64,000 nucleotides of DNA from Trematomus loennbergii (taxonomy: Eukaryota > Chordata > Actinopteri > Perciformes > Nototheniidae): contig JAAOOA010000006.1 of the NCBI GenBank assembly GCA_012861695.1, forward strand, positions 14,962,879-15,026,878, read 5' to 3'. Numbering within the stretch: position 1 is the first letter of the stretch; every line of letters starts with the position of its first letter. Shown one piece after another: positions 13,001 to 26,549 of this stretch. Below the pieces are notes generated by a model. That model was given only the letters and a program-made list of their open reading frames with translations. It was not told the origin of the DNA and did not search any database. The position numbers and the translations under genes were made by a program.

Positions 13001-16000
13001 TCCCATTGAGAGGGGAATGGTTTCTGGACTACTAAGCCCGTCTGGGTCTCATTGTCTCTTCTCTAGGGCTGGGGCCGTATAGCTGGAAAAATACCCTGAA
13101 CCCTTTCCTAGAGAATTGTTGAAGCTTTTCCAAGTGGCACAGAAGAAAGTGAATAGTGAACCCTGGTTTATTACTGCCAAATTCAATATGTTTATCTTCT
13201 ATCAGTGCTGTCATCTGTGGTATAGAGCTTTCCTGTGCAGGTATTCTGTGATCTTATTGATGTGGGTGAACAGGCAGGGATTGAGACACCTTAAGCCCAG
13301 ATGAGTTGGCTAGATAAGGCTACAGCATTTTTTTTTTTTACTGTATTAAAAACAAAGCTAATGATCCTCATAAATCTCAACAAAGGAATGTTTCTTGGTT
13401 GATGTGTGACATAAACAAAGCTTTCAGCACCTGGCAGTCAGTGCTGCCAGAATATCGTGTTCAGTATAAACCACAGAAGTGAAGCTAAGAGGCAGGTTAA
13501 CATTAACTGTCTGTCCTGACAGTGTTGAAGGTAAATTGATTACCCTCTCATATTTCTTACATGCCCCTGCTGTTGTTACCCTTGGGTGTTTTAATGCACC
13601 AGCTAATAATGAGAATTAGTTTTTTTATTGTTCACACACATTTTATTAAATTGAGTGGTAGTTAGCTATAAATGCCTGTGGCTTGAGATGAAAAATAGGG
13701 GAAAGTCGTTCGCTTTTTTATGTTTTTATAGCTGCCCTAAACAGAGTAATTCATTCAAACTATGAACGCAAACTGTAGAAAAACTCAAATCACTGAGTGG
13801 AAAACCAAATAGATAAATAAATGAAGCCACAAACAAATCAAATCTTGTCACTAGGGAATTGGATGGGACAGTAATAAAGCAGACCTTGAAAATAATGACA
13901 AACACATTTTTAAATGGCTCTTCAGATTGCCATAGAGATATGAAGAGTGTTTATTGAAGTTTGCAAATATACCAGCACTGTTTGGGCAAAAATGGCCATC
14001 TTTAGTTTGACACAGCAATGTTTTTAATCTCCTAAACAGTTTATTTTACTAAATTTGTTGAAACACTCCATCATGTTTCAAAAGGCTGTGCCTGCCTCAA
14101 AGCACACAAATGGTTTGTTACAACGTGCAGCAGTTGGTGTTTTATTACTCTGTGTTGTCAGCAATGAAATCGTTTCAACTGTCTGCCACCACATTCTGAG
14201 CCTCTCTGCGTACACTATCCTCCCGGGACGAAAGATGATACTTATGTTTGAGTGTTTGTTGTGTTGGAAAGCCGTTCGCAGAAAAAGGAGGGCTATCTAG
14301 AAGAGTCAAATTAGCCATAAGTCATGGATAACAGAGTAAGAGACCTCCCCTTTAGCATTGGCCTTGTATATCAGTTGTCCCAGCCTCAAGGGAAACGTGT
14401 AATTACCAAATCAATGATCAACTGACACTGACCATATAAATAATTTCCTGCCCAGAATGAAGAGGCCCACACCGTGAGGCAAATAGGGATACAGTGCTAT
14501 GTGCAGTTATGGAGGAGCCGAGGGGGATTTAAACTCTCTAAAAATGCTTCAGCTTGAATGGAGCACATTTTCTACAATTTATCATAATCCAGTTATAGCC
14601 AACCAAAACCATTTCTCCTCAGAACCTTAAACTTAGCGTAGGAAAATATATATGAATGTCAACAACAAAACTGAGGAATTAACCATTTTAGAAAAATAAA
14701 GAAAGACCCGTATACCAATGAGATAAAATAAAATGTGCAACAATATAAACATTATCAGTGTTACTCCTAGATAAGATGAGCAAAATCTAAGAAGAAAACA
14801 ATCTATTTACATAAAAAAAGATTACAACGACACTACCGTATAAAAGAGAACGGTATAAAACCCGATCTACCAGTGCTTATCAATACTTTAAACACGCTTT
14901 TATATGTACCAACATTACACATGCAAATTGTTGTAAATATCTCAATCTATAGAAAGTGTGGACGTGTTTTAGTCTCTTAATTCCTCAAGCTAAAGGTCTA
15001 ATGGAGAAAGAAGGAATATCCACCATTACTTAGTTTGAAAATAACACAAATCACAGTTATTTTGCAATGATTTATACATTCATAAATTAAGCATTAATTA
15101 CTTCTCTATATGGTATTAATGCTTTTATTGGTTCATCATGTAAACTGAATCATGTGATTACACATGTAAAAACTATCCGTCTAAATTCTAAAAAGACTAA
15201 GATAGACTGAAATGTGTAATGTTTTAGAAAGCTCTTACACTTATTTCCTGCATTCAGTGTAAGATACAGTACTATTTCTTTAATTGAGGCGTACGTTTCC
15301 ATCTCAGAATGTCAGTCAGACAATGAGAGGCTGACGTCTAATTTCCCATCAGCACTGCACTGCACGGGAAACAAATCAAAAGTCGAGGTTGATAAAAAAG
15401 AAAATGACTGTGACACACTCCAAGGAGTCTTTTGAATATCTTAATCACAGACACACTAAAAACAAGACCCCATCATCACACCAATAAAACATAATAATTA
15501 CAAGAGGCAGGCAGGGAAGTGAAATGCAGAGAGAAAACATGTTTTTGTCATTCAGCCGGTAGTCCCTGAGACAACAGCTGTTGGATGCTGCAAATACTCC
15601 TGAAGTCTCCATAATCATGGCGTTATTGAAGTGAGGACAAAAAGGGCACTAATTGCAAGGGAGCAATTGGAACGCAATAGGTTACACACCCGGGTGATGC
15701 CGCACAATGCAAACGCTAAAGAGGGAGCCGGGGGGAAAAAACATTCTGAGCACAACAGTGCGTTGTCGCTCATTTTCAGGCAATTACCTTTCCTCGTTGT
15801 CAACAGTTTTAATAACCTCTACCATTTCTAGAAGACTTTTTAGTGCAGTAAGGTAATTCCAGTTTTTTTAATATGTAATCACTAGTGCTGGCATGCATAA
15901 ATAAAAAGGTCCAACCATGTCAGTGTATTGTGGAGCACCTGCACCTCGTGGTGGGCTTTCTTTAACTGACACCTAATCATTATTCCACTTGGTGAACATC

Positions 16001-16540
16001 TCTGTTAGTCACCTTTAGACTATCCTCTTTGGTCACGTAAACAGCTGCTATAAATATATCGTAGGTAACATGGATGGGATGTGCTTCATCCGAGCTCGCT
16101 CCAAGACTTCCTTCTTTCTACACTTGCTGCCTTATTTACTTCCATCCTAGTTTGAACATAATGCTATCATATCTCAAATAGAAGTACATGCCTGCCTTCA
16201 GAAATTGTCAACATCTCATGTTAGTCTTTACAAGGGGCTGAAGGTTATTGGTAGTGTTTCTTGATAAGCCAAAGGTCTTCCCATGAATAAGAGTCTGAGA
16301 AGCTGCTTTGTGGAAGCTGAACTCAGGGCTGATATTGGATCAACAGTCGTATACAAAGTGGTTAATAATACATTGCATTCAACACATCGGTTTTAAATTA
16401 AGTGGTTTATTTTCTTCTGCCCAAAATTAAAAACGGTCTTATTTTAAATAGGATAATTAGATGCAATTTGCTATTTGATTTTTCCTGAGGTAGCTAAAAG
16501 ATGCTTGCTTATGTGACAACTTCTACCTTATCCTTTGCTT

Positions 16541-16860
16541 TTATCTGCAATGACCACCGTGTTAATCCCACAGTGTTGACCTGGCCATTCTGGGAAGCCG
16601 TATAACACAGCACACTGACCTCTCTAAATAGGACACGTGTCTATCAAGCATATATGAATTAACCATCCCCAAGAGGCTTCACCTCCTGAGCTGAGCAGCA
16701 TGTGACCTCTCCCAATCCATTTTACTGCGGCACTCTGTGGCAATCAGGCTTGAATTATTAAAGTGAGCAGTGAGCAATGATCAATTCATTGCGGCCCTTG
16801 CTCGCAGACTGCCCGGCCGTACTTCAGCAGAAATGACATTGAGAACACTTGAGTATGCTT
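16541..16860. promoter_or_regulatory. Candidate intronic regulatory element
   Basis: A repeat-free stretch of balanced composition with words such as GCTTGAATTATTAAAG and GCAATGATCAATTCATTG. The second is a partly palindromic CAATGATCAATTCATTG with facing SOX-like CAAT/ATTG cores near 16776-16792. Inference from texture and motifs only. Confidence 0.2.
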
Positions 16861-18960
16861 CCAGACAATGCACATAAATGTGAAATATGTCAGACCCAAT
16901 ATGTCAATAATCATAACTGTACAGGCTGAGGCCATGTCCAGGGTAATCTTACAGAAATGCTGTTAGATGACTGTGGGGTGAGCAGGTTTTCAGCGCGGTG
17001 ATTCCTCACAAATGCTTTCTTGAGAGAATGAGTGGAAGAAGTTGAGTGGAAAAAAGAGGCTGGTGTGCCGCATGCTGAGAGTGCCTATTCACCAGCCTTT
17101 GTACTTTACTTTATTGAAGAAGGCCTTTGCTATTAATGCTTGTAATACATATTCTGTGCGTTATCAACCATACTGTATGTTGACATTACTAAAGACTTCA
17201 AGGCCTTGCAGAGGGCATGGACCACAAATTACAATAGAAGCCGGCATCCCTTATCTAACCAAATTACAGGGGAGAAACAAAAGCAAAAAGTTTAAATAGA
17301 GAAAAAGATTGCAGGGAAGTATGCAAGTCAAGAAACCTGGAAGGAGGAGGAGGGCAAGGAAGAAAATATCCAATCAAAACTTTGTGAGGAGCAGATGAGG
17401 AGCCAAGATAAACCAGTACTCAGAGCCCCCAAAACTGCAATCTCCCCTTAAGCCGGAGAGTGGCAGCTGGCAGAACAGCTGGTGAATAGGATTAATGTCA
17501 GAAGAATGAAATAAAACTCAACATATGTCCGAGCCTGAGGGTTGGGACTGTGCGTGATTGTGCCCCCGATGGATGCCATGTGTGCATCTGGAAGGAGCTG
17601 CTGTGCAGCTCCGCTCTCTACCCCACAAGGTCACTTTTAAGAACTAGGACCATTAAATGCTTGGATAGCAAAATGAACTTTTCATTCCCTCTTCTCTCCT
17701 CTCCTCTGCTTCACACAGTTATCAATAAAGTGCAATAGGGAAACAACCCTTTGCTTTGATAACATTCATATCAAATTGTACATGTAAAGAAAAAGAAATA
17801 AACAGGAAGAAAAAACATTATTTCTTTTCTAATTTTTACAAAAAAAAATGTTTGTAAAAGATTGTTCAGGAAATAAAATAAAGAAAAGCAAGAATAAAAA
17901 AACTAAATATATAGTGAGTGTCTTTAAGTTTCATGAGGCATGCATTTTATTAGTGTTACTGGAAAGAAAAAGTATATTTCCTTCTGGAATCTCAGCCATT
18001 GCTGATCAGGGGATCGGCACTTCTAAGGATGAACATTACAAGGAGGAATATGTGAACTTCATTTCAATTTATAATTTCCATTTGATGTCAGTAATCATTA
18101 GGGTCCACACACTGTAATAAATTATAATAATTTAAAACAAAATGTAATTGCTGGGTACCTTGCAATGGAGAGATTTTTTAGGGTTACCCTGCAATTTAAC
18201 TGTCAGATATGAACTCGCCTGCTAATCAATGCTCGAAAACATTCACATTTATTCAACTATGTTAAATTAATAGATGTGTGAATAAAATGTGGACTACTGT
18301 GATCATAGCTGTTCAGTGTGATTTAGTAAATTAATGGGTGTCTGACTCTACAAGGACAAAAAGAGACTAATAGGATCCACATGAATGCATTACAATTTGC
18401 AGTGAAGCCAAGTGTCTGGTACAGACATGGAAACTTTATTTCATCATAAACGCTGGACCACGGCGATGCGCTTCAGAGATTGAACCACAAGATGAGATAC
18501 TGTATTAAAAAAAAAAACTAGTTACAAGAATAAGCTGAGTGATATGGCACACTGTTAATGTCATGAATTTTGCTAAAGTATATGTGTGTAAGTCCTCCAA
18601 ACTGCATACATGTATACATTTAAGTTTAGTTAAATTACCAATTTTTAGGTAAAAACAAACATGAAAATGCAAACTGAAAGTGAGGATATCATTAATTAAT
18701 ATTCCTGCTGTTTTGATTTCTCATTTTTATATAGTAGACTAATTAAAGTTGTTTATTGAATTTTGCAGCTAACTTTGTTTAATACGATGCTAGAGTTCAG
18801 GATGCACAGACGCTGCTCACTGGACTGTAAGACCAAAGGCCATTATTATGATGTTTGTTCTCTGAGAGAAAAAGAGATGCAAGCACACAACAAAATACTC
18901 ATAGTATACGAGTAGCCATATTTTTTTAACATGTTTACAGCTTGATCATTACAGTTAAGG

Positions 18961-18963
<3 letters not shown>

Positions 18964-18999
<36 letters not shown>
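18964..18999. repeat. (TA)18 dinucleotide repeat
   Basis: Thirty-six bases of uninterrupted TA, flanked by GGAATTA and GAAATATAG. A self-complementary microsatellite in a sox6 intron. Confidence 0.97.
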
Positions 19000-19005
<6 letters not shown>

Positions 19006-19734
19006 TAGAAAAAAGGCTTTCCCAAACATAGCATTAATCCTTATTTTAATATAATATCAATTTACAAATTGAAAGTCATGAAGCTCAATTAACGACTTTG
19101 TCTTAAAGCAAATCAACCACCTGACTGGTGCAGACTTAAAAATTATTCTAGAGGTACTTGCAAAGAGACATGATGTTCGTCAAATAATTATTATCATTGG
19201 CACTCAGGCTATGCAGTGCAATAAAACACATTTCTATTCGTTGCTTCTGACATCCTCATCTCATCTCCTGGCGCATGTAATGTTATTGAACAAGGAGAAA
19301 GAAAAAGCTTTGAGTGGAAGGAAACATCTGTTTCATCACTGCTGATTAAATAGTCTCTTTGTTCAAAAGGCACCCATCAAAGTTTGCTGTAAGACATCAA
19401 TGCTTGCTGTTAGGGAAAAACAATGCAAATATGTTAATAGGCTGCATCTACACTAGTTGTCATGTTTACTTGTGTGAAGGCGGATCTCTTAGCTGGATGG
19501 CTGACGCACGTCTGACTTCCAGAACAAGACTGCAATGTGCTCTGAAATCATTAGCAGGCCACAGAGGCTGTCTGTGCCCAGGGTGTGAGTTACACTCACA
19601 CTATTTGATCCTTGGTCAGATGACACCGGCTCTTTTGTCAAGTTATGTGTGGAGAATGCTTGGGAGCTGAATGCCACAGCTAGGACAGTGATACTGAGCT
19701 GGCACACAAGTCTCCCTGTGTAACCCTTCTGCTG

Positions 19735-19978
<244 letters not shown>

Positions 19979-22900
19979 CAGGACACATGTGCCCTTGCGC
20001 TGCACTCCATCCCATTGTGGAATAGCCCCTGTTCTCCCCATTTCTGAGCGCCTCAGCCCCTCCTCCTACACTGTGCTGACTATGTGCAGCTTGTCTTTAT
20101 GTCCCTCCTCATGTTCCTTTTAACAGACAGCAGAACCAGGCTGTTATTTCCCAATTCTAAGCTTCACAGACCAATGACAAATATAGTAGCATTAATGGCT
20201 TCTGCCTTCTTATGTGTCAGCGTTTCACCATCTCTGTGTCCCTCCAAATAGTGTCACATAAAACACTCAGGCCATTACAAACTGCTGCTGATCTCAGCAC
20301 TCAGTCATCCACATACAGCGCCGGGGCAAATCTATTGTTTTTCTTTCTAACAGCAAATATAAATATTTTTGCTATTTCCCCCCCATTGATACTGCACTAA
20401 CTAGTGTGTGGGTGTGGGAGTGTGTAAAGACAAACAAGCCTCTGTGCAAGCCTGGCCATGATTTGTCTCCCAGAGACACCCGTTTCCTCCTATCAAGGGG
20501 TTCCTGTGCAGCCAGTAAGCCAGGATCACAATGGGAGTTTTGTGCTGCATGGGTGCAGGGGGACACGCTCAACAGCTGAAACCCGGGAAGATGGCCCATG
20601 GAATGCTCCACAGCAGTTGCTACTGTTGACTAATCGGAATATGAGAAGTAGGGAAGGTGATCTTGAATGCAAAGAATGGCACATTGAAGAAGCAGCTGCT
20701 TGTTTTGTCATCTGAATGACCAAGACAGCAGAAAGGGTTCCCGTTTTGAAAGGGGCAACAAAATCTATATCTTAGCTTGTGTAAAGTGAAACCTGTGTCG
20801 GCTTCCAAAGGCCTATGGGGACGTGCCTGTGTTATGTGAGGGCTCTGTTTTGGAACTGATAGTAAATACATAATTCAGCAGACGACCAGACACTCTGTGC
20901 TCCCTATTCCCCTCATACAGCCACTCCATTTAGTCCTGGGCTCTGATCTCAGCCTGGCAAAGAAGCAACTTTGTCACTGGAGAGTAAGATGGGGTGGGAG
21001 ACAAAAATCATAGGAGGAGGGAAAATGTTGATCTGGATCAGGTTGGGGTTTCAAGATGGTAGGGAAAACATGGAAAAGGGGAGAGGAAAAAGAAAGGAAG
21101 AGCAAAAGATGGATGTGAAAAAAAGGACCGGAAAGTGAGATTAGGGAGGAGCGAGGGGCAGGGTATATTTTTTGTGAAAGTTCACATGTCAGGCTGGAAG
21201 GCTGCCCGCGGCATACAGCCGAAAAATCTATTTAACGTCTGCTTCACAGGGTGACAAGAGGGTTGATTGGCAGAGAGCAGAGAGCTGCTTTTGATCATGT
21301 GTCCTAACAAGCGATTCCAGCTCATGTCTCTTCAGCCTGAACAGATCTACATTACCTATTCAAACAAAAGTGACAGACCAGAGCACTGCTCCGCTGGGCT
21401 GCTGCACCACGCCACAGGCCAAGAGAACACACACACATGCACTTACACGCACAAGAAGGCCCCAACTGACAGATACAGGATATGCAACCATGTGCACGCA
21501 CACACAAACACACACACAAACGATATCGGCTATTTGATCAAATAGATTACTTGCATCAAGATAAGTAGCTTGCTGAAATCATGTTGATAGAATAAACAAC
21601 AGATTATTAAAGGAGGTGGTGCACAGGAGAGATTCTGGTGCGTGACTGATGTTTGTCCAGTGTGTGTGTCCTGCCAGGAGGGTCCCGGCATAACGCTGTC
21701 CGGTAGGATGCTGCACTCAGAGAGAGGCAGCGCAGAGCTATGTGTAAAGAGTGCCTAGAAATCTGCAGCCAAGGTAACTGGATTTCCAGCCCTCATTGCA
21801 TATGCATAGAGTCAGAGGCTCATGCTCAGATCATTATAACAAAGATTCCTATTAATTAGGTGGGATAAAGCAGAACCAGATGACATGGCAGCTGGGATGA
21901 GAGGAGCGGGGAGAAGGGAGGGAGCTAAAAGAGGAGGGGAGAAGGTGCATCAGTCTGTTTTGGGGGTAGGGAAAGGGTGCCTTTTTTATAATATAATGTA
22001 TGAAACGGATTGCATGATATGCGATATCCTTTTGGAAAACCTTTTTGTAAAGGCTACATTCAAACTAAATACATTTCTAAAAATAAATGTGTTGGTGCTA
22101 TTATGCACCTGCAGCCAATTTCCAGTGAGCCACCATGTGGAGTCAGCAGGAGCTGTGACACTGACAGGGGACAGTGTTACAACAGAGTCAAGAGTTCATC
22201 AGTGCTAATCAGACCACAGGCTTAGCGCTGATCCTATTCTCTTCCAAAGCTTTCACCCATCTCTGAATCTCATTACATGGCCTGTTGTAATAGAGGATAA
22301 TGACCTGGGGCTACGCACACAATGCTGATCACTCCCCCACACTCAACCTACCGCACAGTCATTACACAGTGATAATACACAACCTCGTCAGGGGGATTAC
22401 ACTTATAAATAGAGCAGAGGTGATACAAGAAACAGGGAGAGAAAGAGAGGTCTTACTGACAACACAGAAACACGTACAGTACTCATATATATATATAACC
22501 CTGTGTTCACAGTGGCTCACTTTGTGGTGCTGTTTTATGTCACAAGTAATGGTTAGGTTACCTGCCGCTGTAATAGGGGGGATTATTTCCTTAGTAGCCA
22601 TTAAATATCCTCCTACCTGGGATTAAAAGGGAGTTGTAGTTTGGCTGAATGGTGTCAATGCCCCCCCTTTGCTAAGCTAATTAGCCATGACTCTGTCAAA
22701 GGGCTCCAGGTGTTGAGTACTTTGCTTGAACACCTACTGTATCTACTCGGACTGCTTTAAAATACTGCAGTATCTTTCTGTTATTTTCTTTATTACGTTA
22801 ATAATATTTGATTTGTTTTTGCGTTTGTGTTTGGTTCAATGAGAACTGTAAAAGATTAGGTGAATAATAATATGGTTTATTGCTAACAAAATATATGGAA

Positions 22901-25900
22901 AGACTGCCCACTTTCAGTTTAACAGCTGTGTCAAATGTCCTGAGAACACAACTGTTCACAGACTATTGGCTCTCCTTCACTATGCAGCACTCTTTTCTTA
23001 ACAGCATCCAAGAAAATGAGCCATAATGTGATATTGAATACAAGCAGTTGTGACATTTTGTTTAAAGTTTGACTTAAATATTAAGAAACTACATCACTGA
23101 ATTGTTGATATGCATTTTTATGGAACACATAATGCCTCTCAAAATCGCTTCTAATGTTTTGCTAGTTTTACTGGCAAGGACCCAACAAGTAGATACCAGG
23201 GAAATCCCTAAAAGCCAAGACAGGAAGCTTAAACAGATTTACCCGTCCTTGTCCTGGGGGACGATCATAAAGACTCAACACACAAAGTATTTTCTGTGTT
23301 GACTTGCACAGTATTGATTCATACTTTAGTACATTATATAAAACTGTTCTAATTGCATGTGAATCAAATCAAGGTCACCTTGGGTTTTTATAATGGTGGC
23401 TATTTTTCTTTTTCCCCCAATACTTTATACTGACATTTTTAACTCTGACAAGTGCTGTCTGGAGACCTATCCATAAATAATGCATTTACAATACCTAGTA
23501 AATAAACATGGGCCACAATCGTTAGCCCTGCTGGCAACGGGGCCTAATAGAGCTTTTACAGCAAAGGTGACTATTCAGCTAAATGCGCTGCTCGCTGCTG
23601 GGAGGACATTTTCATTCATTAGCACAGTCACAAGCACTTAAAGCACTTTAAGGACCAGAAATGGAGAGGAAGGGTGGAAGGATGAAGAGGGTAAAAGGGT
23701 ACAAATGTATTGAGAAGGAAGGAAGGAGGATATACAGAGCACCACCTCTATTGTTATAATGTGTATTAGGCATATTGGTCAGTTAATGAAACTGGCCAAT
23801 CAGATTTACTTTGAAGGGAGACATACAGTATTGGAAGAAGTCAACATTTCTCCAATATAAGTGTTTTTATTTTCCTGCTTATTCCTACTAAAACTGTTCC
23901 CAACATCTCACTCACAATACCATTCAGATTCATTTGAAAATTGGTGACATATCAGCTACAGCTACTAGTGAATTGGAATTTTATTTATGTTAGTCACAAC
24001 ATGAAAAAATCACGTCTAATAAAACTCAATACTAAGAATCAGAACGTTAATAAAGACATTCAACAGTATTTTAATTCAAGGTCCAGGAGCCTTTTCAAAG
24101 CAAATGTTCAACCAGTTTTAAAATCAATTAAAGTGGAGTTTCACATTGTACCATAGACCAGTTGTTTTCTCTCTACACTTGAGGTCACAGCATCTATCCT
24201 CACTCCATCAGTACAATGAACTATTTTGACCAGACAAGGAAGCCCAGATAAGAATGGTAGCAGATGGTGAAGAGTCTCAGCGGACCTTGGTGATCCCGAC
24301 CAGGCAGGCATTGAAGCAGCAGAATTAGACACAACAGTTGTCATGCTTAGATAAGAGATATATTTGGCTCATCTGTTGCTTGCGCCACATTAGCAACATC
24401 ATTAAGACAACAAATGGCTTCTCCAACCTTCTTGTATGTCCTTTAATCGGTTAATCCTGCCCTTTTTTATTTCCAACAGGGGCGCTCTCCATAAACAAAG
24501 ACTTCCGATTATGATTTCTCAAAGGTTTCTGTGAGGTTTTCTTTTCCTCTAAGAGTCCCTCTCCCTCCATTTTACAGTAATCACTGATCATCACCACTGA
24601 AGCTTCCTCAAGTGCTCTCTGGAACCGAGTAGCTCTCAGTTCCTGCAGCTCGGGGACAGCATTCTGAACTTTTTGAGGCTCTTGTCTTCTGCTGTGTTCC
24701 CTGCTCACAAACTAATTTCCTTCAACAAGGGAGTTTATTTAGGTGCCGATGATATATGACAGACAGCACATGAGGCAGACCAAGTCTCTATTATTAACAG
24801 GAGATTAAAACAGCTGTATGGCACTCTAAAGCACCCTCTCCTCCCTGCGTTAACATACGGCCCTGGATTACAAGCTGCACTTGACCATTTAAATTACTGC
24901 AACAACCAGCCTTCACCAGCTGGGGCTCATTACCATAACGCCCGCCGTCGAAAAGAGAGAACTGGCAATCTCGCCATGAAAATCAACTCTGAGAGAAACA
25001 AGACACATGTGAAATATATTCTTACCTAAGGGGAAAATAAAGAAGCAGTAACAGAATCGCTTTATTTATTTTACAAAAAATGTGTCCTGTAAAGTGGGGT
25101 AGAGCCGACATTCTCTTGTGTCCTGGTTTCAGCGGCAGATCTAAGACCAGTTGCAAGATTTAGATATTCATCAGGGGTATTTATTTACCTTTGGATGTTG
25201 TATATTGTTTGCTAAATTTCCAATGGCTGAGGACATTATGATAAAGAAAAGTATTTGATTCAAGTATTCTGGCATGCTTATGCATACTGGCATGTTTTGC
25301 ATGTATAATGTTTCAATTACCTCTTTTATTTTGTTGGTCATTTCATTCCAATAATCCAAACTTTTCTAAATGATCTCAAATGTATAGGTGTTCAGGTAAA
25401 TAAGGCTGATTATTCTGTATTTTATTATCTAAATGACACCACAATTATCAGTCCGCATATCAGGATGTGGCTAAATGATTATTCTGTGAGAGGCCCGTGA
25501 TGCTCTGATACAAAGATCACCAAACGAACACTTAAAAGAGAAGTGGCAAATTATTTTTAGGCTAACAGAGGTCTAATTTATTCGTCTGATGAAGTGCTTA
25601 AGCTAAGAGCTCCCCAGACACTAAATGAGACACATGCATTCCCAAGGGGGTTTAACATTTGATTGGATGTAGTTATATTACTACAGCCCTAATTAAGAAG
25701 GGGGATGTGTTTCAGCAGCTCTTTCAAATATTTGTTTTTCCGCCATACTCTTGATAGACTGCAGGCTGTGGGAGGGAGAGCCGAGCCGGGTGAAACTGGG
25801 TGCAGATATGACATAGACCTAACAGTCTCATCCCTTTTTTTCTTATTTTTTTCTGTATGCAATTGTAGGAAAATAAAAAATCTTCATGGTGTGTTGAATA

Positions 25901-26339
25901 GGACGTGAGAAGGCTAGGGTTGTTTATGTGTAGCAAACTTTGATGAATAACTGCCTTGCGTAAAAAGTGTTCCGTATAGCAAAATAAAAAGAGGTAATGT
26001 TCCTGGCGTCAGGTCTGCACTATGAGTTTTATAGTCAGAGAGTTTGCCTTGGCACTGAAGAAGACCACACTTGTGCTGAGGTGCACTGCCACACAGTTTT
26101 TGTCACATTGGAAAAGGTTCAAAACAATTTGGAAACACTGTAACGTCAGTATTCCCAGTGTGGTGTGTGTGCCCGTGTGAGTGTATGAGACGGAGAGATA
26201 CAGGGGAAAAGAGACTTTTGGGATGCTAGAAAATTATGAGAAAGAAAGAGGGAACATTTGGGACGATCAGGCACACTTGGAAAGGAAAAAGTTGTACCTA
26301 CGCCCTTATATACACACACATAAACATGCAGAGACATAC

Positions 26340-26549
26340 CGTCTTGTTCTGTCTTTGTCATCTCCTCCAGTTTCTTCTGCTTCAGCGTGTCAACTACGTC
26401 TGCCAGGCTTCCTTTGCGGCGCTCCGGAGTTCCAAATGCTGATCCACTCAGCAGGTCGCTTCGCTCCCGGGCCCCCTCCTCCGGCTTGTGTGGGAAGTGG
26501 AATTGTTCCGGAAGGAGTACAGGGAACATACTTTATTGCTGTCAGATTC
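26340..26549 (-). pseudogene. sox6: sox6 coding exon (second in window), with an apparent 1-nt frameshift
   Basis: Minus-strand exon of 210 nt. The acceptor gtttgtctaacag|GAA and donor GACG|gtatgt are both good. The first part reads [19 protein letters not shown], matching SOX6 [19 protein letters not shown] in the frame set by the preceding phase-0 junction. The remainder matches SOX6 in a different frame: [14 protein letters not shown], then [20 protein letters not shown] and [13 protein letters not shown] phase-0 to phase-1 exon needs length 1 modulo 3, but 210 is 0 modulo 3, so one base is missing. The switch falls at a CCC run on the coding strand (GGG at 26492-26494), where CCCC would restore the homologous Pro codon. 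As written, the frame ends at TGA (26448-26450), predicting about 111 residues in total. The type is set to pseudogene only to flag the broken frame. All neighbouring exons and splice sites are intact, so I favour a sequence error or a rare allele over a dead gene. Confidence 0.88.
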
